Shown here: one piece after another, positions 48,376-58,689 of the stretch | How positions within the stretch are numbered: position 1 is the stretch's first letter | How the letters are laid out: every line of letters starts with the position of its first letter | Assembly (NCBI RefSeq): GCF_040802235.1 | Contig: NC_133169.1 | Span: 41,609,034-41,673,033, forward strand | Reading direction: 5' to 3' | Origin: Manis javanica | Taxonomy: Eukaryota; Chordata; Mammalia; Pholidota; Manidae | Length of the DNA: 64,000 bases | Translations under genes and position numbers: made by a program | Notes under the pieces: generated by a model | Database searches by the model: none | What the model was told of the DNA's origin: nothing | The model's input: the letters and a program-made list of their open reading frames with translations, nothing else

Positions 48376-49830
48376 GAAAATGTTGAAAAAACTAAACTGA
48401 ATTTATTTCTGAAATATTTAATTTTGGTGCTATTGTAAATGGGATTGTTATTCTTATTTATTTTCAGTTAGTTTAATATTAATATAGAAATGCAACTGAT
48501 TTTTGTATGTTGATTTCATATTCTAAACTTTTACTGAATTTCTTATTAGATCAAACTTTTTTGGGGGGTCTTTAAGATTTTTTATACATAACAATGTATC
48601 AGTAAAAAAACTATTTTATTTTTTTCTGACTCTGAATACTTTAATTGTTTTTCTTATGTAATTGCTCTGGCTAACACAACCAGTACTATACTGAATAGGA
48701 GAGGTGAGACTGGGCACTTTTGCCTTGTTCTTTTTGTTAGAGGAAAAGATTTCAACTTTTACTGTTGACTATGACATTGGCTGTAAGTTTACATTACATT
48801 CCCTTTATTATGTTGGTACATATTACTATATATGCAAATTATTGAGAATTTTTAGCATGAAAATCACTGGAATTTTAAATGTTTTATTATATGCACTGAG
48901 ACGACTACATTTAAAATTTCAAACTATTTATGTGGTGCATCATATTGGATGATTTGTGTATATTGTTGCATCCTTGAAATGCAAAAACAAATACCACTTA
49001 ATCACTGTGTATGATCCTTTTAATGTGTTGTTAAAATCAGTTGCTAGTATCTTGCTGAGAATTTTTTGCATCTATATTCTTCAGGCATTTTGGCGTGTAT
49101 TTTTATCTTATAATATTCTATTATGGTATTGTTACAAGGGTAGTTCTGTTTCTGCAAAACAAATTTGGGAGTGTTTTATCTTCAGTTTTTAAGAAGAGCT
49201 TGCGAATAATTGACATTAATTATTTTTTAAATGAGAGAATTAATCTGTGAAGCAATATCATCCTTGACCTTTCTTTGTGGGGTGTTTCTGGTCACTGATT
49301 CAGTATCCCTCCTCTCAGAGTGTTTAGATTTCTACTTCTTCATGACTTAGACATGGCATGCCATATGTTTTGAGGAGCTTATCTTGTATATGAGAAATTT
49401 ACCTTTTCTTTGAGGCTGTCCAATTTGTTGGCATACAAATTATCACAGTGGTCTCTAATGAGCCTACATATTTTCTGGTATCAGTGGTAATGCCTCCTAT
49501 TTCACTCATTATTTTATTAATTTATATCCTCTCTCTTTTTCTTACTAAGCCTAGCTAAAGGATACTCAATTTTGCTTATCTTTTTAATAAATATGTTCTT
49601 CATTTCATTGATTTTTTTAGCCTCTCTTTCAGTAATTTCTGCTCTAATCTTTAGTTCCTTTCTTCCAGCTTTGGACTTAGTTTGTGATTTTTCTAGTTCC
49701 ATGAGTGGCAAAATTTCATTGTATATTTAGTATCTTTCTTCTTTCTGAATGTAGACTTTCATTAGTACAAATTTCCCTCTCAGCACTGCTTTTTCTGCAG
49801 CTCACAATTTTACTATGGTTTGTTTACATT
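48376..49830 (-). mobile_element. Old L1 ORF2, RT-to-linker segment
   Basis: RT-region landmarks (ttggtgctattgtaaatggg; agaggtgagactgggca) lead to linker sequence (aatttccctctcagcactgct at about 49,770). A 64-codon minus frame at 49,517-49,711 keeps EKSQTKSKAG..REAKKINEM, a typical L1 linker. The end near 49,830 is the U3/U4 junction. Confidence 0.7.
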
Positions 49831-50619
49831 TTAAATAAATATGCAGTGTGGTGGCTATAGTTTAAAATATTGCATTGGATTCTTGAAAGTTCCAAAGAGA
49901 GGAGAGGTATAATGTTCTCACTGTAACAATGACAACAAAATGGAAATTATGTCAGTTGAAGGATATATTAAATAAACTTACTGTAGTAAAATTTTTGCAA
50001 TATAAACTCATATCAAATAATCACATTAAGCATACTAAACTTATATAAAGTTTTATGTCATTGTATCTCACTAAAACTGGAAAACATTTTAAAAATAAAA
50101 ATGATTTGAAAATGTTGAAAAAATAAATAGAAGAAACATTAAATTAACATAGAGTTTATGTGAATAACAGAAGGTATATAATCTGTAATCTAATGAACAC
50201 TGATCAAAACAAAGATGTGGTGGAGATGGTTTCACTTTTAGTTTCAAACATAGTACTAATTAGTGGTATTCTTTTTGACAAACCAGTTGAACTATTAGTT
50301 TCAGCTTTTATATCAGGGAAAGATATGAAGAATAAGAGAAAAACAATATTTCACAAATTTTCATTCAACTTTAATGAGAAAAATTATATATATTTATATA
50401 TCTTTGTATATACAGTCACAGATGCATGAAAGTATATTTTGTAAAATTTAAATGCTCTATAGATTTAACTCATATTTCATAGGTGAGAATTGATTAGTGG
50501 TGGGATTTGTGATTATTATTACTATAGGTTAAGATTTTGATACATATTGAGATTAACAATAAAAGGAGTTCTTTTAAAGAAATCAGACAAGAAAATGCAA
50601 GGGTAGTATATCTATGAGC
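49831..50619 (+). other. Start of unit U4: L1 3' UTR remnant then AT-rich flank
   Basis: 49,835-50,130 matches the end of the L1 3' UTR at 1,130-1,395, and 50,130-50,619 matches 1,396-1,834. No gene; the 50,160-50,429 open frame is not conserved in the other units. Confidence 0.6.
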
Positions 50620-50850
50620 TTCTTTAGCTCTCTTAATACATTCCTTTTTCTAGTCTCAGAGGGGATTTACCAAAAGAAAAACCATTCACTCAGTCGGCAT
50701 AATAAAACCAGGCATGATGTCGCTCTCCTACTTCTCTTTGTGCACTTAACCTGGACACGCTCCTTCAGCCCATCTGGGTGAGATGAGCAACATCATCTGA
50801 TGGAGGGTTAACCAGAAAAACAGAAAGAACTGTGAGATCAAAGGGTAATT
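50620..50850 (+). promoter_or_regulatory. Candidate receptor promoter and 5' noncoding exon (U4)
   Basis: U4 copy of the conserved block, serving the only apparently intact receptor. It keeps gtctcagaggggattt (about 50,655) and the donor g|gtaatt (about 50,843). The TATA-like motif reads ctttttctag and the CRE site reads tgatgtcg, so both are altered. Confidence 0.45.
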
Positions 50851-51289
50851 ATTATTTTCACTTGTTCTTCTGCTTCTGTCACATTCTATTAGTTGCCAGA
50901 AATATTTCCTCAAATTTTTACCTATCATCTGTTTTAAAGAAGAAAGGCAAATGTACTTTTCTTCTTAATATCTTCATGCAACACATATTTACAGCAATGT
51001 ATTAGGAAATGGGCTTTTCTTTTCCAATTATTTGGGACAAAAAAATACATACCCTTCCTCATTTACTGGGTGATGCTTTTTACTCCCCTTAGACAGAAAT
51101 CTGACAACAGATGCACTGATTTTACTTTGAGTAGGGAAAATTTCTGAACATTAGAAAATGCTAAAAAAATATCTCCTTCATATTTCTGTTACCCTAAAGA
51201 AATGGACAGTATGTGCCTTCACCAATGTTGTTTACTGTGGAGGGAAGACTGTTTCCCCCAGAATTCTGAGGCAGAGTCACAGCCTTTGG
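50851..51289. other. Unit U4 flank, nothing recognised
   Basis: Matches 2,065-2,490 with several small indels. Confidence 0.5.
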
Positions 51290-51475
51290 GTTCAACTCCT
51301 GGGCTGAGACAAAGGTTCTTAACTCTGCTTAGTTGCATGGTGTTAGGCAAACCCTGAGATACTGAATCTTTTAATCTGGAAAAGGAGAAAATTAGGAGTA
51401 GGTACTTCACAGAAGCTCTTGGGAAAGAAGTGTAGTGAAACAGTTGAGTAGTTGCTTCAGATAAACATTTGATAT
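51290..51475 (+). repeat. MIR SINE remnant (U4 copy)
   Basis: The most diverged copy of the MIR seen at 2,490-2,680 (ctctgcttagttgcatggtgttaggcaaa ... gcttcagataaa). Confidence 0.5.
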
Positions 51476-52410
51476 TGTACCAGAACTCAGTGATTTCCCA
51501 ATTAAACATGCACTAAGTTGTTTACATGAAACTGTAGGATTTACATTAGCAGAAAGTAAGCAAGTATGTGGGAGAAACAGCTGCCATACCTGATACAGTG
51601 TGTTCCTCACTTGCCTGTTGGTCCAGGTGGGCTGCTTACTGTGGCTCAATGACAGTTACCCCAGTTACCAGACTATAGCGGAGGTTTCCCTGGCACCTGC
51701 CACGCGCCTCCCTGGTCTTCCTCCGTTCACTCTGCAAGCAGTTTTAAGGTGTTCACTTGGACTGTACACTGAGCTGGTCCTTGCTTCACTTTGGCTGCAT
51801 GTGTAGACTTAGTCAGCAGGTATGTTTTGCAATTTATCTCTGTTTTTAAATTACGCACAGAGCTTAGAATCCATCTACTAGTAAGGGTGGGATTTCACAG
51901 AAAGGTTATAATATTTTAGTGTAATGTATCCCAGATTTGTTGGATATTTATATTAAGAAATAAAAAAAATACTTACAGTATTCTCTACTGCTTTGGCACC
52001 ATAGACCTGGGAATGTTAGGAAACTGAATATTGGAATTATTACAAGAAAATAAAATGTATTTGAAATTTGGAAATTCCTTCTGAAATATCCCCTTATCAT
52101 AGCTATCTCTAAATTCTTCCCATAAAGAAGAGCCAAATATTTCCTTCCTGCTATAAGGACTTTTGAACTTTAACCTTTGTCATATCAGAAATTGAAAACC
52201 TGCAAATGTTTTATCTTTGTAAGAGAAAAGGTAGATGAAGCTATTACTGATTCTCTTAAGAAAGGCCAGGTGTCACGTGAGTCTATTATTTATTTATTCA
52301 TTTATTTTGTAGCCATTAAAAAATTCCACACAAATCACATTTATATATTTGTCCCTAAATAGACAGCAACCTCCTTAAGTGCAACCAAGTTTAGCTTGTG
52401 TTTGATCTTC
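51476..52410. other. Unit U4 flank, no gene seen
   Basis: Alignable with 2,690-3,600. The open frame at 51,600-51,806 is the diverged twin of 2,828-2,960 and is not supported as coding. Confidence 0.5.
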
Positions 52411-52490
52411 AGCGTCTGTAACACAGAGGCGGGGCGTGCGCAGTCAGGGGAGGGTCGGCAGCGGTGCGCAGTCTGCCTCTGCGTCTGCGT
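52411..52490. other. Isolated CpG-rich patch unique to U4
   Basis: About 80 bp with nine CpG dinucleotides in a strongly AT-rich flank, including two copies of gtgcgcagtc. The corresponding DNA in U1 and U3 is CpG-poor. It may hold a transcription factor site (tgcgcag resembles an NRF1 half-site). Function is unknown. Confidence 0.55.
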
Positions 52491-53854
52491 TTCCATGAAA
52501 CATTAACTGCTGTGTGAGTTACAGGAGGTAACATTCGGGAAAAAAATGAGAGCCTCTTCTTATAATTGGTAGTAACACTCTAAATCCTATTTATTCTCCC
52601 CTGAGATTTAGAGGAGATGGCAGAAGCTTCAAGAAGATTAATTTCAACTTGAAAAAATGTGTACTAAATAGAAACGAGAAACATTTCTACAGAAAGGCTC
52701 TGCTTAATCAGGTTTAAATAAGAAAAATATGTTTAAGTCTGTATTCATATTTATTTAAACATTTAATTAAATTTTATATGTTTGTATAATATAATTATAT
52801 GTATATATACAGTTTATGTATAATATATGCATATATACAAACACACACATCTAAGTTGCTTAGGAATATAGAAATGAACAAATCCAAATTGTGAAATATA
52901 TAAATAGGGATTAAATTGGTGAACTGAGACAATGTATCTTATATCAACAGACATAGCAACCATATCCTACATAGATTATACACAATTATTACTGTAGATA
53001 CTAACTTTTTAAACTAGCTGTATACATTAAGTTTATTCACATGTGACTCCTAATATTTTAAACATTTTCACTATTTTACCTCACTTAATCTTAAATACAC
53101 TTGCAATTAAACATTATTACCCTCTTTTTATGTGGAATGGGCAGAGGAATAGTATCTAGAAGACAAACTAGACCCATAAGCATAGTCCAGTTTCAGAGTT
53201 TGGGCTCCTAATATTGTACACCTAGGATGGGTAGGGGGCTGGTGGTTGTGAGGATCCCCACCTGCTTCTTGTGATATGTTACTCACTCCACCCAACCCCA
53301 GTGCCTCACAGGGTAGCCCAACCCAAAGGGAAACATGGGTTCAACTGTTTCATGTACATTTTCCCCAAATTGTGTTTTAGCTAGCTTTTGAATCTTTTTC
53401 GTTTTGTTGATGTATAATTGATGTATGTCATTATATTAGTTTCAAGTGTACAATGGGATGATTTGATATTTGTATACAATATGAAATAAAACATTTCTTA
53501 TATGGAATATACCTTGAAGAGTTTTTAAGATACCAGTGGGATCCTTAAACAAGGTACTTTAATAAAATTCTGAGTGTTATAACAAAGATTTTAGAATAAC
53601 ATATCTTTTCTCAGGGATCCACTTACTGTGTTTGAATAGGGCAGAATGACAATGCAGATTTCATACTTGTCTATAAAGGACACTTCAGATAATCTCATGA
53701 CCTCAACTTGTGGCAGCCTCACCATAAGTTACCAATTCTTTTGACCCACAGTTGTGAATTGCTACTTTTCTGGTCAGTTAGTAGAATTCCAGGTACTTTG
53801 TAAGTTCCAGATCTGGAGGCCATGGGATTTCCTCCAGTTAGCATATTTGGGTTG
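52491..53854. other. Unit U4 proximal upstream region
   Basis: Matches 3,690-5,040, including an L1 3' UTR remnant at 53,395-53,490. No gene seen. Confidence 0.55.
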
Positions 53855-53927
53855 GTACACACATACACACACTCACTAAATGTTTATTTCAGAGGTGGTT
53901 TCTCATGATTGGTTCACTAACCCTAAT

Positions 53928-53946
53928 ACCTTCCTTCATGGGCCAG
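53928..53946 (+). promoter_or_regulatory. Predicted splice acceptor of U4 coding exon
   Basis: taccttccttcatgggccag ends at 53,946, at the same place as in U1. Use of this site would start the exon with gtgaaatcata and exclude the upstream ATG at 53,880. Confidence 0.45.
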
Positions 53947-53972
53947 GTGAAATCATAGAGGGCACCATCTGG

Positions 53973-54917
53973 ATGGCCAACCGCTCAGGAAGGTCAGAGT
54001 TCATCCTGGTGGGTATCTTCAGTCAATCCCAACACCCAGCCCTCCTTGGCGTGGTCATTTTTGTGATTTTCCTGATGGCCTTGTCTGGAAACACCATCCT
54101 GATCCTTCTGATACGCTCTGAGGCCCGCCTCCACACCCCCATGTACTTTTCCATCAGCCAGTTGTCTCTCATGGATGTAATGTACATTTCTGTCACTGTG
54201 CCTAAGATGCTCATGGTCTGGGTCACGGGTGTGAACACCATCTCAGCCCCCAGATGTGGGATGCAGATATTCCTCTATTTGACACTGGTAGGTTCAGAAT
54301 GTTTCCTCCTGGCCGCCATGGCCTATGACCGCTATGCAGCCATCTGCCATCCTCTCTGTTACCCTGTCCTCATGAACCACAGGGTGTGTGTCCTCCTGGC
54401 ATCTGGCTGCTGGCTCCTGGGATCAGTGGATGGCTTCTTGTTCACTCCCATCACCATGACCTTCCCCTTCTGTGGATCCCGGGAGATCCATCATTTCTTC
54501 TGTGAATTTCCTGCTGTATTGAAGCTCTCCTGCTCTGACACCTCCATGTATGAGACACTCATGTACCTCTGCTGCGTCCTCATGCTGCTCATCCCTGTGA
54601 CCATCATTTCAGGCTCCTATGGTTTCATCCTCCTCACCATCCACAGGATGAACTCAGCAGAGGGCCGGAGGAAGGCCTTTGCCACCTGCTCCTCCCACAT
54701 GACTGTGGTCACCCTCTTCTATGGGTCTGCCGTCTACACCTACATGCTCCCCAGCTCCTCCCACACCCCTGAGAAGGACATGGTGGTGTCTGTCTTTTAC
54801 ACCATACTTACTCCTGTGCTAAACCCTTTGATCTATAGTCTAAGGAATAAGGATGCTATGGGGGCACTAAAGAAAATGTTGAATGTGGAACCTGTCTTTC
54901 AAGAACCCATGAAGTAG
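53973..54917 (+). CDS. OR2T4-like: Olfactory receptor family 2T (OR2T4-like), intact, U4
   Basis: Odorant-binding class A GPCR of the olfactory cilia, which signals through G-olf and adenylyl cyclase. The frame is open from 53,880, but I choose ATG 53,973: it gives 314 residues, the usual family length, with [14 protein letters not shown] and an N-glycosylation site (NRS). The ancestral ATG two turns earlier reads ATA here (53,954-53,956), and ATG 53,880 lies before the predicted splice acceptor. Seen in order: GNTILILLI (TM1), [16 protein letters not shown] (TM2), the conserved Cys at [19 protein letters not shown] (TM3 end), the [15 protein letters not shown] loop cysteines, [12 protein letters not shown] (TM5), [13 protein letters not shown] (TM6), [11 protein letters not shown] (TM7) and a short tail ending EPMK. 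No lesion is seen. Human OR2T4 is the closest I remember. Confidence 0.9.
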   Translation: MANRSGRSEFILVGIFSQSQHPALLGVVIFVIFLMALSGNTILILLIRSEARLHTPMYFSISQLSLMDVMYISVTVPKMLMVWVTGVNTISAPRCGMQIFLYLTLVGSECFLLAAMAYDRYAAICHPLCYPVLMNHRVCVLLASGCWLLGSVDGFLFTPITMTFPFCGSREIHHFFCEFPAVLKLSCSDTSMYETLMYLCCVLMLLIPVTIISGSYGFILLTIHRMNSAEGRRKAFATCSSHMTVVTLFYGSAVYTYMLPSSSHTPEKDMVVSVFYTILTPVLNPLIYSLRNKDAMGALKKMLNVEPVFQEPMK

Positions 54918-56509
54918 GAAAGTTTGATATTAATGTGCTAAGTATTCTGTCTACACATCATAAGTTTAGAAACTTATAGCAGAATTATTATTTAGACTTT
55001 TATAATTTTCACAGGTCTTTTTAGAATTGTTTCCATGTAGTAGAAAACTCTACAATTTATAACACCTCTCTATTCAAAATGGTTTATACAATCCTTATTT
55101 GTGTTACATTTACTGAGTTGATAACTGCACTATCTGTAGAAGAATATCTGTATTAGAAATATATGACAAAAATATTTAGAGGGAAAATATGAGAAACTCC
55201 AATATTGATTTAAATGATAGAAAGGGGACGAGAGAGAGGGAAGTGATAAAGCAAAAAAGGTAGAATGTCAATACCTGGAGAGTCTTGATAAAGAGCATGT
55301 GGGTGTTGTTTGCACCACTCATATCCATGCTGCTTTACCGTAAATGTAAAATTGTTTCATATAAATGGTTACAATTTCAATCCTCCCTCCTTTTTTTGAG
55401 TTGTTATTGTTTCCCATTCTTGTTTCTGCATCCTGTTTGGTGGCAGTGTATGTGATATACTATCCTCTAAAAATTCTCCTTTGAACGTGCCCCAGTATTA
55501 ATAAGGCTGTCACCTGCATGCTTTTATTTTGTCTGCCTCATCCCACATTTTCCGACAAAGACATCAAGTGGTGATTAATATTCCCCAGCAAGCAGATGTT
55601 TTAGGGCCATGCGAAAACTATAAGCTCATAGTTGGAATATGAATTGGTGAAGGCCCCTTGCATGAGGCGACATCAGAGTTAAGTTTTGAAGTATATAATA
55701 TTTACACAAAGGAAGAAAGCAAATAGTGAAACTCATTTATTGAATCAATTACACAATATATACATGTCTTATGTCATATTAATATCCAAAAATCTCAGTG
55801 TTAAACGGTGACTAGATGTTACCGCAGTGGAGTGTAGGAGGCTGGATCGTGGAGAACTTGCTCAGAGACAAGATACCCCAGAAAAGCATGAGTAGCAGAC
55901 ATACAGGTATCCAAGCAGGAAAAGGAAATATTCCAGTGGCCCTTCCTTTCATGCTTTGTATTATAGACTCATGCCTTAGCCTCTGTGATCTAGAAGTTTA
56001 CAAACAGTTTTGAAAAGACCAGAATAACACTTTAGTAATGTTAAATAGATAGCAATCCATTGGAGAAGTGAACAGTGGAGGTCAGGGGAGCAGGTGAGTG
56101 TGGACGGGGAGCTGAACGGTGTTGGTGTAGGTGCACCTGGACACGCTGAGCACCAGGAAGGCCTGTGCGTAAGGTTATTTGGAGTGTGTGGGGCCTTGGA
56201 CCTGCTTCACAAAGCCACAGACATGGTTGCACACTGACCATGATTAGTTGATGACTGTAAAACTATGGATCTGAAGTGGTTGGGGAGACAATGTGGAGCA
56301 ATTTCCAATATTTTTGTCACAGTAAAATAGAACTAATAAAATATGCATTCTTCTAATGTATGTAATTGAAAAGCACATTTATCACTTCTCAACTTGGCAA
56401 ACCATAAAAATACAGATATTGATGGTTCCACTTACAGCACACAAAATATAGGGAAAATAATGAACAAAATTAAACAAAATGTTGTGTGCTACCATATTCT
56501 TCAAAAAGG
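54918..56509. other. 3' flank of U4 receptor, no gene seen
   Basis: Alignable with the flanks of U1 (direct) and U3 (inverted), including a piece at 55,400-55,640 that is shared with U3 but mostly missing from U1. The 56,041-56,241 open frame is the twin of 7,285-7,563. Confidence 0.55.
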
Positions 56510-57990
56510 GGGATTACAGGTCGGCATAAGGTGAAGGGCATAAAGAGGTACCATCTTCAAGTCACAAGAACAAATTAGTCACAGGGATAGAAGGATAATA
56601 TAGGGAACACAGCAAGTATCAGTGTGATATCTTTGGTGACAAATATTAATCACTGTTATTGTGGTGAGCACTTTGTACAAAATCATCAAATCTGAATATT
56701 GTACATCTAAAACCAATATAATATTTTATATTAACTACATTTTAATAAAATAAATTAAAAATATGACACAGGCAGTAACGCTTGGGCATCAGCCTTAGCA
56801 TGTTTTTCCCCTGGATATATGTCTGCTTAGTACAACAGAAAATAAAGCAAAAATAAACATTTGGACTATGTCAAACTGAAAACTTTGACAGTGAAGGATA
56901 GCATAAACTAAATGAGAAGGCAGCCTACAGAATGAGAGACTATATTTGTAAATTATATGTGTAATAAGAGGTAAATATCCAATACATATAAAGAACTTAT
57001 ACAACTCAACACCAAAAGGAATAATCCAATTAAATATGAGCACAATGTCCAAACAGGCAGTTTTCCAAAGACATAGGGACCAACACACACGAAAGAATGC
57101 TCAGCATAACTAATCATCAGGTGACAGAAACCAATAACACAATTAGAAATCACATCACACCAGTCAAAATGGGAATAACACGTGATGGTGAGAATGTGGA
57201 GAAAGAACCCTCATGAGGTGTTCCTGAGGATATAAATTTGGGCGGCCACTATGGGGAAGGGTATGGAATTTCTTCAAACAACTGAAAATAATAATCCATA
57301 TGATTCAGTAATTCCACTTCTGAGTATTTGTGTAAAGAAAATAAAAACACTAATTTAAAAGTATGCATTCATTCCTACATTTATTACATAATTACAAACA
57401 ATAGCCGAGATATAGAAGAAACTGTGTTCATCAGTGGATAATACTGATTAATAAGATGGATACAGTATATATAAATAATGGAATATTAATCAGACATAAG
57501 ATATAATGAAATCTTGCCATTTATGACAACATGTATAACCAAAATGGTATGTTAAATGAAAATGAAGAATGCTAACAGAAAAAGACAAATATCATTTGAT
57601 TTCACTTATATGTGGAATCTAGAAAACAGAAGAAAATGAGCACAGAAACAAAAACAAAAACAAAAACAGACTCATAAATACAGAAGAACAAGCTGGTTGT
57701 TGCCAGAAGGGAGCAGGTAGGAGTTTTGGTGAAATAGGTAAATGGGGTAAAGAGGCACAAGCTTCTACTGATAAAATAAATAAGTTATGGTGACAAAAAT
57801 ACATGATAGGGAATATAGTCAGTAATGTTTTATTAACTGTGTAGGTGACATTGTAACTGAATGTATAGTGGTAAGCGTTTCATATCTTCAATTCACTGTT
57901 CTGTACACATAGAGCTTATATAATATTTTATGTCATCTATAATTCAGTGAAAATAATAAATAAATAGGTAGGTATTATTAAATAAATAAA
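56510..57990 (+). mobile_element. Old L1 fragments (U4): 3' UTR, then ORF2 C-terminus with its own 3' UTR
   Basis: 56,510-56,765 is an L1M 3' end. 56,770-57,990 runs through ORF2 C-terminal landmarks (cacaccagtcaaaatgggaa; ggaatattaatcagacataa) to a 3' UTR. U1 retains this only up to 8,640. Confidence 0.7.
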
Positions 57991-58204
57991 CAAAATTCCC
58001 CATTAACAACATAATGGTGCCATTGTATTATCTTGATAAATATCACTCAAAAATGAATATTTTTATACAGATATCTTTCTTCACATATATGATTACTTTT
58101 TTAGGACAGATTTCCAGTGGGGTATTACAGACTCAAAAGATCAATTACTTTTTAATTTTTTATACAAATTGTTAATTTGCATGCTAAACAACACTAGCTA
58201 ATTT
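57991..58204. other. AT-rich segment shared with U3
   Basis: Matches 35,271-35,470 inverted (attccccattaacaa; tttcttcacatatatgatta). Nothing recognised. Confidence 0.5.
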
Positions 58205-58685
58205 AGACCCACCATCTGAGAAGGAAGAGCTCCAGCTGCTCACATTCTGACTGTGCTGCAGAGTCTCTGTTCTCCCCCTCACGCATCTCTGCTCCTCCAC
58301 GTCTGCTCTGTGGCCAGAGGAGGTGACTTGTCCCTCTGCCTTCTGGATGGTTTGGCCAGGGAGAGACCTGAGCAGGGGACAGGAGGGCAGGAGCAGACTG
58401 AGGTCTGGGTATTTACTCCCTCAGTACCATCTCGGCCAGTGCTGGCTGAGTTCCTCCACCTGGGGACCAGGTGTCACCAATGGTCATCCCCCCTTACAGC
58501 TTCAGCTGCTACGGGTCCTGCGAACCACTGCTCCTCCTGCTGCCCCTTGGGACCAATGCTGCAGAGAGCACCCCTTTGATGGTGCCATTGGCTCATTCTA
58601 CATCTTTGATGAAATTCTTACCCCACTCACCTCTGTTTAACCTTCATCTAATCATTTAATACTGGCTACACTTTGCAGATATTCT
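58205..58685. repeat. Unclassified GC-richer segment shared with U3
   Basis: Counterpart of 34,790-35,270. The overlapping open frames at 58,253-58,659 are not matched by open frames in U3 in a coding-like way. It ends at 58,685, where L1C begins abruptly. Confidence 0.5.
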
Positions 58686-58689
58686 GTAC

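Noticed and set aside
53880-53972. Upstream in-frame ATG of the U4 receptor, adding 31 residues
   Set aside because: The added residues do not match any OR2T N-terminus, they are not conserved in U1-U3, and a conserved splice acceptor lies between this ATG and the receptor.
58253-58659. Overlapping open frames of 62-108 codons in several phases
   Set aside because: GC-rich, stop-poor repeat-like segment; no phase is preserved in the U3 copy.
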